A stretch of DNA of 64,000 bases, taken from positions 4,757,493 through 4,821,492 of the forward strand of contig OZ026836.1 in NCBI GenBank assembly GCA_964023205.1, given 5' to 3'. Positions 23,198-33,779 of the stretch are shown here, in pieces (the first letter of the stretch is position 1; each line of letters opens with the position of its first letter). The DNA is from Lutraria lutraria. Taxonomy: Eukaryota > Mollusca > Bivalvia > Venerida > Mactridae. Under the pieces are notes generated by a model, which saw only the letters and a program-made list of their open reading frames with translations, had not been told where the DNA came from and made no database searches. A program made the translations under genes and the position numbers.

Positions 23198-26100
23198 TCA
23201 AAACCATCCTTTTCTGTTGTCATACTGTATTTCTGAGACCTTGGCATTAAATTCACCCTTAGTATAAGCTATGTTGTTGTCTGCAAAATATCTTACAGCT
23301 TCAGCAACATATCCTCTCTGTTGGTGGTCATAATTCCAGTCAAAATCAGTCTCATAGAATGCTTTTGGTTCTGGACATTCTAAATGTGATTTATCAACTA
23401 TGTGCACAATTTCTTTTTCTCCAAGTTTTTTCCTTTTCAAATTTTCATGAACTCGATTACAGACAAAACATTCAAAATCCTCTATGTAGTTAGTGCTATC
23501 ACTCTTCCAGGTGTCAACAATACTCCAGGATCTTTCCTTCATCAATTTTAAAAAGTATTTATTCGTGATTCCAGTTGTTTTCCATTCAAGGAATTTATTG
23601 TATTCTGCATCATTTTCATTCAAAAATGTTAAATAATCTGCAAGCTGTTTTGGTGAGTTGAAATCGGTTACAAAAATTGCTGAATGGTTGCTAGGTAACA
23701 GATCCTGTAACAGACAATGAAAATTAATTAGTACAAATTTTCTATCATAATTCTGATCAATGGCATTTTTATGCCCCCGGCATCTTTGATGTCAGTGCAA
23801 TAGAGATTGTCCTGTCTGTCTGTCGGTACGAGGTTAAGTAGATTTTACCGTTTCATCTAGCACCAATACCACTAGCTAGAACGCTTTGGTACTTATACAG
23901 TTGTTGCTAATGATCATTCTCAGTCCATCCATATCGACAAATCCCACTTTGACCTTGACTTTGACTTAATTTGGACATAGAATGATTCTGAACCAGGTTA
24001 AGTAGATTTTAGACATTGTTCAAATGGGCTATTGCTTCACAAGCATGCCACTGGGGCCACATGCGTTTATTGAACGCAGCATCTCCTTAGAATTCAAATT
24101 TTGAAATACTAATAGTAAGTTTACATGGAATTACAAATTAAGTATGTGTACACTATCATAGTAAGTCTTTAATCAGACGGCCTCCATGGTCAAGCGTTTA
24201 GGGTCTGACTAGTAATCACTAGTCCCTAGCCATTGTTATTTTCAATCCCAACTTAGACCTGACAAATTTCACATGTGAGGAAGCCATTCAGCTACTAGCT
24301 AAGGCAGGTCGGATGTTCTATCCAGATGTATGCTTGGAATCTTCCTCCACTGTTCTAGAAAGATAGCCGCCAACTGATCCTGTCTTAAAGACAACAAGTC
24401 AAGCCAAACCTTTTCAATCTTCTGTAAAAAGGGATTATTGTAACATAATCAAGTATTGTAGCTTTTTTCAATCCAAGCAGTCATTCCTCACAATACACTA
24501 GAGACAGTGATACTGCTGCCAAATAAAAAACTAAACAAGAAAGCTGAGTGTTTACTAGATATACTACGATCACTACCTTTATCTTAGATGATCCATATAT
24601 TATTGGTACAGATCCAACCATAAGTGGTCTCCAGAGCTTCTCTGTGATATAATCATCACAAATAGCATTCTCCATTGCAAATGAAAACTTATACTTGGAT
24701 TGTATTTGGAAAAAATCGTCATGTTCCATACCAGGCAATGGGTCAACCAAACTATAATAACAAGACAGGTAAAGTAAAAAAAAATATTTGATAAGTGAAT
24801 ATACACAGGTTTTTACTAAAGCTTTTAAAACCAGATGTCAGAAATTACATAAGTATATCATATTCATGAGTAGTTTTGAAGAATAGCAACAGTAAGCTTG
24901 CCTAGGCCATCATTAAAAAATTGTTTGTTTTACTTTGTAGTGCTCCGATCCTAATTTTCAGAGGTGGGTAGGTAAGTAGGTAGGTAGGTAGGTAGGTATT
25001 TTTTTTTATTAATAGTGGATAAAGGCCATGTATTCTGGTATGGTTTAAAAACGGAAAGTACTTTTTCACTGAACAAAAAAAAAGTCAACTTGAAAACCTA
25101 AAACAAGAGGGCCATGATGGCCCTATAAATGCTCACCAGGAGAAAAGGTCATTTGGAGATTAACATTGTTGAAGTTTTCTATACGAGTCTAAGTAAGATC
25201 AAGTGACCCATCTGGGCCGTTTTTTATCCCATGGCCATTATATGAACAGATTTAAAAGAGGTCCATTAGACAAAGCTAGATACCAAATATCTTAGCTCTA
25301 GGCCTTGTGGTTTCGGAGAAGATTTTTTAAAATTTTCCTATATAAAATAGAATTAACCCCAGGGCAGGGCTAATTTTGACCCCGGGGCCATAATTTGAAC
25401 AAACTTGGTAGAGGTCCACTACACAATGCCACATACAAAATATCTAAGCTCTAGGCCTTGCGGTTTCGGAGAAGAAGATTTTTTAAATTTTCCTATATAA
25501 GTCTATATAAATCAAGTGACCCCCGGGGCGGGGCCAATTTTGACCCTAGGGCAATAATTTGAACAAACTTGGTAGAGGTCCACTAGACAATGCTACATAC
25601 CAAATATCTTAGCTCTAGGCCTTGTGGTTTCGGAGAAGAAGATTTTTTAAATTTTCCTATATAAAATAGAATAAACCCCAGGGCAGGGCCAATTTTGACC
25701 CTAGGGCAATAATTTGAACAAACTTGGTAGAGGTCCACTAGATAATGCTACATACCAAATATCTTAGCTCTAGGCCTTGTGGTTTTGGAGAAGAAGATTT
25801 TTTAAATTTTCCTATATAAGTCTATATAAATCAAGTGACCCCCGGGGCGGGGCCAATTTTGACCCTAGGGCAATAATTTGAACAAACTTGGTAGAGGTCC
25901 ACTAGACAATGCTACATACCAAATATCTTAGCTCTAGGCCTTGTGGTTTCGGAGAAGAAGATTTTTTAAATTTTCCTATATAAAATAGAATAAACCCCAG
26001 GGAATGGCCAATTTTGACCCCGGGGCCATAATTTGAACAAACTTGGTAGAGGTCCACTACACAATGCCACATACAAAATATCTAAGCTCTAGGCCTTGCG

Positions 26101-29100
26101 GTTTCGGAGAAGAAGATTTTTTAAATTTTCCTATATAAGTCTATATAAATCAAGTGACCCCCGGGGCGGGGCCAATTTTGACCCTAGGGCAATAATTTGA
26201 ACAAACTTGGTAGAGGTCCACTAGACAATGCTACATACCAAATATCTTAGCTCTAGGCCTTGTGGTTTCGGAGAAGAAGATTTTTTAAATTTTCCTATAT
26301 AAAATAGAATAAACCCCAGGGCAGGGCCAATTTTGACCCTAGGGCAATAATTTGAACAAACTTGGTAGAGGTCCACTAGATAATGCTACATACCAAATAT
26401 CTTAATTAACTCTAGCCTTGTGGTTTTAAACAAGATTTAAAAAATAAATTCTATACAAGACTGTATAAATCAAGTAGCCCCCGAGGCGGGGCCAATTTTG
26501 ACCCTAGGGCAATAATTTGAACAAACTTGGTAGAGGTCCACTAGACTATGCTACACACCAAATATCAAAGCTCTAGGCATTGTAGTTTTTGACAAGAAGA
26601 TTTTTTAAATTTCCTATATAAGTCTATGTAAAATCAAGTTACCCCTGGGGCGGAGCCAATTTTGACCCTAGGGGAATAATTTGAACAATCTTTGTAGAGT
26701 TCCATTAGACAATGCTACATACCAAATATCTCAGCTCTAGGCCCTGTGGTTTCAGACAAGAAGATTTTTTAAGTTTTTTAAATTTGTTGCCATAGCAACC
26801 AGAATTTTTAATGAAATTTAATTTTTTGAACAACTTTGAAAGGGGACCACCCAAGGATCATTCCAGCCAAGTTTGGTTGCAATCAGCATAGCGGTGTAGG
26901 AGGAGATGTTGTTTTAAGTAAACATGGACGCCACATATTCGTAACGACGCACGATGGACGCAGGGCGATCACAAAAGCTCACCCTGAGCACATTCGTGCT
27001 CTGGTGAGCTAAAAATAAGAAAATTAGGACTAGGGGCCATTTTGATTGGTCAGTCAGAGCACTACAAAGAATTTTTTATTTTCAGCCCTATGGTACCCAG
27101 ACAAGAGGATAAAGTTGCAGACAGTATGCCTTTTCAAAAGACAATACAAAGAAAAACCAATGAAACAACACTTTAATGATAATTACTTACTGTACTGGAA
27201 GGTCCTTATTGTGTAAACAGCCTCCATAGGCATCCACTGCCATATACTTCATGAACTTTTGAACATAACTATCACGATCAGAAGGAACATTGCAGTCACT
27301 TTGAGTATAAAATACCAGGGCTAAATCTGTCTGTAACTTTGTCTTTTCAACAGTTGAAACTAGAAACTGATTACTTTCCAACCATTCAACACTTTGAACA
27401 TATTGTAAAGTCAGAGGAAAATCAGATTCACGTTTAAAAGTGCTTGTATGGTTGAAAAGAGTGAGAAAACTTGGATGAGTGAGAGTATAGTCATTCTTCG
27501 GAGATTCTTCGTGCATCAATGCCCATTCATGTTGCGGTTTTCTGGGAATCGGTAAATTCTTAATTTCAATATCTGAACCATAAAACATCATAACCTAAAA
27601 GAGAGAGGAAAGGTATTTAAAGATGTAATTTGGCAAGTTCTACATGTAGCTACTCAGTACTGCAGTAAAAAACACATATCTGAATATGCTTTATTTAGTA
27701 TTAAATTGAGTTTGCGCAATCCTATCCTGGTCAGATTCTTATTACATGTAGCTAAATCTAAACTCAATTTCACAGGCTTAGCATTTTATTTAATTGTATT
27801 TATATGGTGCAAATAATTGGTCCAAGAGTCATTAACTACATTTAGTAATACAGTTAATTCATAACCAATTTTCAGTGGGTTTAATGCTATTTTTCAATGA
27901 TGCTTCAGTTATATAAGGTGGCCAGGTTCACCCAATCAGTTTTTCTGGACTGTATTTTCACCAGTACTAACCTACCCTTCCACAAGCAACAGGCAACTTC
28001 TTCTAATATGGACATAGTTGACATTTTTTATTGAAAGGTATGACCTGAAGTGACCATCATAAACAATATATGATGAACAAACCATATATCTAATGTCTGT
28101 AAGTTAAACATACTTGTATTTATGTTGAAAAGTAGGTATTGAACAATTTTCAAAACATGACACAATCAGGCATTGACATCACAATATTTTGGTTTCAAAA
28201 TTAAAGTCTGAGTTTCATTTTGTCTTGCATTCTTCTGTTGAGAAACAAGGCATTGAATCTTAGAAGATAAAAATGCTTCGTGATTTTTCAACAAAATATA
28301 CTGCTAGGGATAGAGGTAGCAAAAAAGTACCCCTCATCCCCAAAACAAGAGGGCCATGATGGCCCTATCAATGCTCACCAGGAAAAAAGGTCATTTGGAG
28401 ACGAACATTGTTAAAATATTTCTAAACGAGTCCAAGTAAAATCAAGTGACCCTAAGGTCAGGGCCAATTTTGACCCCGGGGCCATAATATAGACAAATTT
28501 GGAAGAGGTCTGCTAGACAATACTACATACAAAATATCTTAACTCTAGGCCTTGTGGTTTCGGAGAAGATTTTTTAAATTTTCCTATATAAGTCTATATA
28601 AATCAAGTGACGCCTGGGCGGGGCCAATTTTGACCCTAAAGCAATAATTTGAACAAACTTGGTAGAGGTCTACTATACAATGCTACATACCAAATATCTT
28701 AGCTCTAGGCCTTGTGGTTTAGGAGAAGAAGATTTTTCAAATTTTCCCATATAAAATAGAATAAACCCCAGGGCAGGGCCAATTTTGACCCCGGGGCCAT
28801 AATTTGAACAAACTTGGTAGAGGTCCACTAGACTATACTATATGCCAAATATCTTAGCTCTACACCATGCGGTTTCAGAGAAGAAGATTTTTTAAATTTT
28901 CCTATGTAAGTCTATATAAATCAAGTGACCCCCTGGGCGGGGCCAATTTTGACCCTAGGGCAATAATTTGAACAAACTTGGTAGAGGTCCACTAGACAAT
29001 GCTATATGCCAAATATCTTAGCTCTAGGCCTTGTGGTTTTGTAGAAGAAGACTTTTCAAATTTTCCTATATAAAATAGAATAAACCCCAGGGCAGGGCCA

Positions 29101-32100
29101 ATTTTGACCCCGGGGCCATGATTTGAACAAACTTGGTAGAGGTCCACTAGACTATACTATATGCCAAATATCTTAGCTCTACACCATGCGGTTTCAGAGA
29201 AGAAGATTTTTTAAATTTTCCTATGTAAGTCTTTATAAATCAAGTGACCCCCGGGGCGGGGCCAATTTTGACCCTAGGGCAATAATTTGAACAAACTTGG
29301 TAGAGGTCCACTAGACAATGCTATATGCCAAATATCTTAGCTCTAGGCCTTGTGGTTTTGTAGAAGAAGACTTTTCAAATTTTCCTATATAAAATAGAAT
29401 AAACCCCAGGGCAGGGCCAATTTTGACCCCGGGGCCATGATTTGAACAAACTTGGTAGATGTCCACTAGACTATACTATATGCCAAATATCTTAGCTCTA
29501 CACCATGCGGTTTCAGAGAAGAAGATTTTTTAAATTTTCCTATGTAAGTCTAAATAAATCAAGTGACCCCCGGGGCGGGGCCAATTTTGACCCTAGGGCA
29601 ATAATTTGAACAAACTTTGTAGAGGTCCACTAGACAATGTTATATGCCAAATATCTTAGCTCTAGGCCTTGCGGTTTCGGAGAAGAAGATTTTTCAAATT
29701 TTCCTATAAAAAATAGAATAAACTCCAGGACAGGGCCAATTTTGACCCTAGGGCCATAATTTGAACAAACTTGGTAGAGGTCCACTAGACAATGCAATAT
29801 ACAAAATATCTAAGCTCTAGGCCTTGTGGTTTCGGAGAAGAAGATTTTTTAAATTTTCCTATATAAGTCTATATAAATCAAGTGACCCCCGGGGCGGGGC
29901 CAATTTTTACCCTAGGGCAATAATTTGAACAAACTTGGTAGAGGTCCACTAGACTATGCTACACACCAAATATCAAAGCTCTAGGTATTATAGTTTTTGA
30001 CAAGAAGATTTTTTAAATTTCCTATATAAGTCTATGTAAAATCAAGTTACCCCCGGGGCGGAGCCAATTTTGACCCCAGGGGAATAATTTGAACAAACTT
30101 TGTAGAGTTCCATTAGACAATGCTACATACCAAATATCTCAGCTCTAGGCCCTGTGGTTTTGGACAAGAAGATTTTTTAAGTTTTTTCTATTTGTTGCCA
30201 TAGCAACCAGAGTTTTTAATGAAATTCAATTTTTTGAACAACTTTGAAAGGGGACCACCCAAGGATCATTTCAGCAAAGTTTGGTTGCAATCGGAATAGT
30301 GGTGTAGGAGGAGATGTTGTTTTAAGTAAATATTGACGCCACTTCACGACGAACACCGCACGACGCACGATGGACGCAGGGCGATCACAAAAGCTCACCC
30401 TGAGCACATTCGTGCTCTGGTGAGCTAAAAAAACAATCATTTAATTTACATAAACTTCAACATGATTTTTTAAATATTTTATTTGTCAAACACAATATAT
30501 ACCTTAGTTTGATGATGATGGAAGTAATGTTTATCTACAGTGAAGAAGCAATAATTGTCACCACAAGATCGTCTAGCTCCAGGCTGTCCTGTAAATGGAG
30601 TCCACCACAGAATGATAGGATCTTTGATTCGTTCACTCAGTGCATCATTCTCTTCGCCATGAACATCTTTAAAATCTACAAAAGTTGGTACCTGTTATCT
30701 ATATTTTCTACAAAATTAATCATTTGAAATCATAATTCATATGCCCGTATGGATTGTAATTGCAGTGCATAAGATTTAGCTTTTAACAACAATAAATATT
30801 CTTCTTTTCTCAATTTTAAGCAGTTGAGTACAACATGGAAAATTTGTGAATTATAAATTAAATGCACTCATCTAAAGCAACAACTATCAAATAAACATGC
30901 ATGGAGGAACATAATTATAAACTGCAGGAATGCAGCACTCCAGGAGTAGGAACAAAACAATTATCCTATCACCCGGTGACCATGATGAATTCAGCATCCA
31001 AACATGAATTTCTTTTTTTAAAGACCTACTGGGTTAATCATTTTAAATTTCAGAGTACATATGCTTTAATTATGTGCATGATTATTGATTTATTGAACTG
31101 GTCTGTATATAAGCATGCAACTTGCTCTCAATACCGCCATTATACCAAGAATGTACTCTACTTAAAATACCGATGTCTAGGCTAGCGCTAGCCAAAAATT
31201 CTTAGTAGCCAGACATTTAATCGTCTGGCTATTAACCCGGATTTCTTAATAGCCAGATCAGCATTTAATTAACCAAAAGCAAAATGTTGGGCATGTCAAC
31301 CAAGACTTGTTGGTATACATGTATACAGCTAGTTATAGTTTTTTCTGCATTTATCAAATTAGGTCACATTGGCTAATTATTAGACCAATTCAATTACCAT
31401 GAAATATGGCTTTTATGTGCCTGTTACTGCACTGACACTTTCCATGGTATTTTCTGGACTTTATGGGGAATGTAGTCACTTGGTTTATTTATGTTTTGAC
31501 ATGCTGCAACTATTTAGATGTTGCTTTTGTATGTACTCTATCAGACATGAGTCTTCGACATACTTAAACAACAGCAAAATAATTGATATTATCTAGATGC
31601 ATTGACTATCTAGGCATGAGTTCAAATCACATTTTATTGCTCAGATTTTGTCTTGAAACAAATCTATACACCCAAAAGAATATCAACATGACTATCAATT
31701 ATTTGTGAGTTGTGTTGTTTCGTACGAAAAGGAGATGTATCTCTTTCACAAAATTGCAGATGGTAACTTCAATTCTTTGGCTCTAACACCTTTTACTTTG
31801 TTGAGCTGCAATATTATTAAATTGCAAATGGTGATGTCATTATGAACTTATAATAATCAATCCAACATTAAAACTGCATCATGATTTTCATAAGACTAAC
31901 AGTAACACTGCTGCCCTGGCAAATGATGATTACATCATAAATGTGTGCCATATTATCATATATCAAGGGTAATATACCACATCTAACATTAACAAATAGA
32001 ACAGGTTTACACAAATTACTCAATAAATGCTGTTATCCGAAATGTGTTGTCCGAAATTCGTATACTTCACGGAAGTATAAGATAAACAAACATGCTTGAA

Positions 32101-33114
32101 AATTAACGAGTTTTTTATATTTTGTTGGTCATACTGCTAAATTCAACATGTCATTGTACTTTTGCAGTAAATTGTCAATAAAGACTTTCAAAACCCGAGA
32201 TTGTTCAGTAAAGTGCAAAGCAATTTTCGGAAAATACAACCCGGACTGTACCGGTATGGTACGGACTTTATTCACTACCACGATGCACTCGCGATTGTTT
32301 TGATAGAAGAGTCATCTGCATTATGAATGACCGCCTGGGGCAATTAAATTGGTGTTGACAGATGTAAACAATCGACATGCATTGTTTGTCACACATATTA
32401 CTGCTGTATGCAGTGTAAAAATGCGTATTTGAGATTAAAGTATTGGATTATCAAGGCCTGTTAGAATCGCCAAATAGCATCTTGACTGGCGATTTTTGTT
32501 GCCCATTTGAGAATTTTAACTCGCCAGATTCGACTTTGACTCGCCAATAGCGATTTGGCGATCGGCTAGCGCTAGCCTAGGATGTGTCAATGAATGAAAT
32601 TTGTTTAACATGATTCGATGTTATAAAACATATACACACATGCAGGTTCTAATCGAAAAAAAAAAAAAACATAATTATATAGTAACATAAAACTGTAATG
32701 TAATTACGTGGCATTGAAGCATCTCTGTCATCATAGGTGTCCTTGGAAAGCATCTGTAGTACAAAACAAAATTTGTAAAGTTTCTCAAATAAGACTTTAA
32801 AAAGAATAAAATTTGTATTCTTTTAAAATATTCCTATTAAAATTACTATAATTTAAAATTATAATTTTAATAGGAATATTCCTATTTATTTTTAAACAAG
32901 TCCAAACAATGCATCAATAATAAATGACAATATCAGGAAACTAGTCATGTAAAACAATAATATCAATTTTTAACAATTTATCAAATACACCATACAACAT
33001 CATTTTAGATCTACTTACAGTATATCCAATGAACATTAATGTGAGGAATCCAACCAGAGATAAATATAAAAACATCCTAAAAGGGCTGACTTTCATTTCT
33101 GTATTTCCAGGCAT
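23198..33114 (-). CDS. Alpha-1,3-fucosyltransferase 10/11-type (GT10), 6 exons
   Basis: Coding exons in transcript order: 33019-33114, 32708-32753, 30503-30675, 27191-27594, 24577-24751, 23198-23704 (stop TGA). All are GT-AG and phase-consistent, total 466 residues, close to vertebrate FUT10. Residues 10-30 form a single type II signal anchor (FRMFLYLSLVGFLTLMFIGY). The catalytic region has ILWWTPFTG, CGDNYCFF, MMFYGSD, ALMHEESPKNDY, and the GDP-fucose-binding motif FAMENAICDDYITEKLWRP...GSVPIIYG; the C-terminal part has a Cys pair in FECFVCNRV. Family enzymes act in the ER/Golgi; FUT10 and FUT11 have been reported as protein O-fucosyltransferases for EMI domains. The CGD..CFFT and HHHQTK segments favour FUT10 over FUT11. 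A non-coding 5' exon is likely, since TTTTTTTGTAG acceptor sequence lies about 30 bases upstream of the ATG. Introns carry large repeat arrays. Confidence 0.93.
23768..24100. repeat. Interspersed repeat in FUT10 intron 5
   Basis: The stretch opens TTTTTATGCCCCCGGCATC with CTGTCTGTCTGTCGG and closes CACTGGGGCCACATGCG. I see no terminal repeat or frame; the composition differs from the AT-rich flanks. Element status is inferred from style only. Confidence 0.3.
24177..24410 (+). mobile_element. tRNA-headed SINE copy
   Basis: ACGGCCTCCATGGTCAAGCG and TCTGACTAGTAATCACTAGT form a tRNA-like head with a decayed B-box; the body block TTCTATCCAGATGTATGC matches 3466-3483 in the SINE at 3320-3545. It lies in FUT10 intron 5, antisense to the gene. 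Confidence 0.6.
24964..25000 (+). repeat. (TAGG)n microsatellite
   Basis: GTGGGTAGGTAAG is followed by about six TAGG units and a T-run. A simple repeat in FUT10 intron 4; no other function seen. Confidence 0.85.
25103..27013 (+). mobile_element. Array element C: higher-order ~160-bp repeats in FUT10 intron 4
   Basis: It starts AACAAGAGGGCCATGATGG and ends GCTCACCCTGAGCACATTCG TGCTCTGGTGAGCTAAAAA. The interior consists of monomers marked by GAACAAACTTGGTAGAGGTC at 25397, 25561, 25716, 25880, 26035, 26199, 26354, 26519 and 26683 (last one diverged). Spacings are 164, 155, 164, 155, 164, 155, 165, 164: two monomer types (TATATAAATCAAGTGACCCC and AATAGAATAAACCCCAGGG) alternate as a 319-bp dimer over most of the array. 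Terminal palindromes plus a tandem core resemble the pearl/Helentron-type non-autonomous elements described from bivalves; that assignment is inference. Antisense to FUT10. Confidence 0.85.
28343..30428 (+). mobile_element. Array element D: sister of array C in FUT10 intron 3
   Basis: It has the same start (AACAAGAGGGCCATGATGG), the same two alternating monomer types, the same unique 3' segment (GTTGCCATAGCAACCAG, GGGGACCACCCAAGGATCA, GATGGACGCAGGGCGATCAC) and the same end hairpin as array C, in the same orientation, 1.3 kb away and across one coding exon. Several monomers carry private variants (CTATATGCCAAATATC, TACACCATGCGG) shared within this array and absent from C, showing local homogenisation after the two separated. 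Confidence 0.85.
30216..30428 (+). repeat. Unique 3' module shared by arrays C and D
   Basis: After the last monomer both arrays carry the same ~210-bp non-repeated end: TTGAACAACTTTGAAAGGGG, GTGTAGGAGGAGATGTTG, the GATGGACGCAGGGCGATCAC block and the AGCTCACC...GGTGAGCT hairpin (matching 26820-27013). Conservation of this end, more than of the core, fits a role in mobilisation. Confidence 0.7.
31177..32580. mobile_element. 1.4-kb TIR element with self-palindromic ends, 5-bp duplication
   Basis: Both ends carry CTAGGCTAGCGCTAGCC (31177-31193, and its reverse complement at 32564-32580). The inner 14 bases GGCTAGCGCTAGCC are themselves a perfect palindrome. GATGT is repeated directly outside both ends (31172-31176, 32581-32585). 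Subterminal sequences contain several AGCCAGA- or TCGCCA-like short repeats. No reading frame over 65 codons, so it is non-autonomous. It occupies most of FUT10 intron 2. Superfamily unresolved. Confidence 0.75.
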
Positions 33115-33779
33115 TTTGTTGGGCTTGTTATAAATCACCTTTATGTCTACAAAAAAATAGTAATATAATAATAGACTTTTCGTTAAAATCAATTAAACGG
33201 TAGAAGGAATAATGAATACGTGTACAATTTTGTAAGATATAATTCTGTCCGAAATATAAGCATATCCGAAATTGTTCAAAACATCAGTGGTTGGTCGTTA
33301 AGTACAGAACGTCATAAAAGCAAGTGCTGGAAGCAGAAAAATCTAAGAATTTCTTGTAATGGTTAACACAAAAATAAACAAACCATAAACGCAATTCCGA
33401 GGACGTTAATTTTTGATTGCAATCTTCGACAAGGTTAGGTATAAAACTTCCGCATTAACTAACGTTGCCGTCTTGACGATGAAAAGAATCACAAAATCAA
33501 GGACTTAGTCATTGACAAAATATGCTAAAATAAAACTCACGAATTTTACAATTCACATCATTATGCCATTGAAATAACGTACCCAGCTCTGATCGGTTAG
33601 TATCATATTCCTTACGGACTGAATTTTCACTGGTGAGTCGTTTATGAACATTCATTTCTGACCCAAGGGTAGATAACTCAATTTGGTCCGAAATTGTTGA
33701 ACTTTAATGTTGTCCCAAAACGTGTGTTGTAAAAGATTTTAATTTATATTGACTGCTGTGCGCTTTAAATTTCTTCAAA
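33115..33779. promoter_or_regulatory. Shared FUT10/PPAN head-to-head promoter region
   Basis: The initiator codons of FUT10 (33114, minus) and PPAN (33780, plus) are 665 bp apart and divergent. On the minus strand a branch/acceptor (TTTTTTTGTAG) near 33147 implies a FUT10 leader exon further up; candidate minus-strand donors are GTGAGT (near 33534-33539) and GTACGT (near 33577-33582). No TATA box is apparent on the PPAN side. Divergent housekeeping promoters of this kind are common; the leader exon is not proven. Confidence 0.5.

Noticed and set aside
30216..30440. 74-codon minus-strand ORF at the array end
   Set aside because: It lies entirely in the shared 3' module of the array elements.
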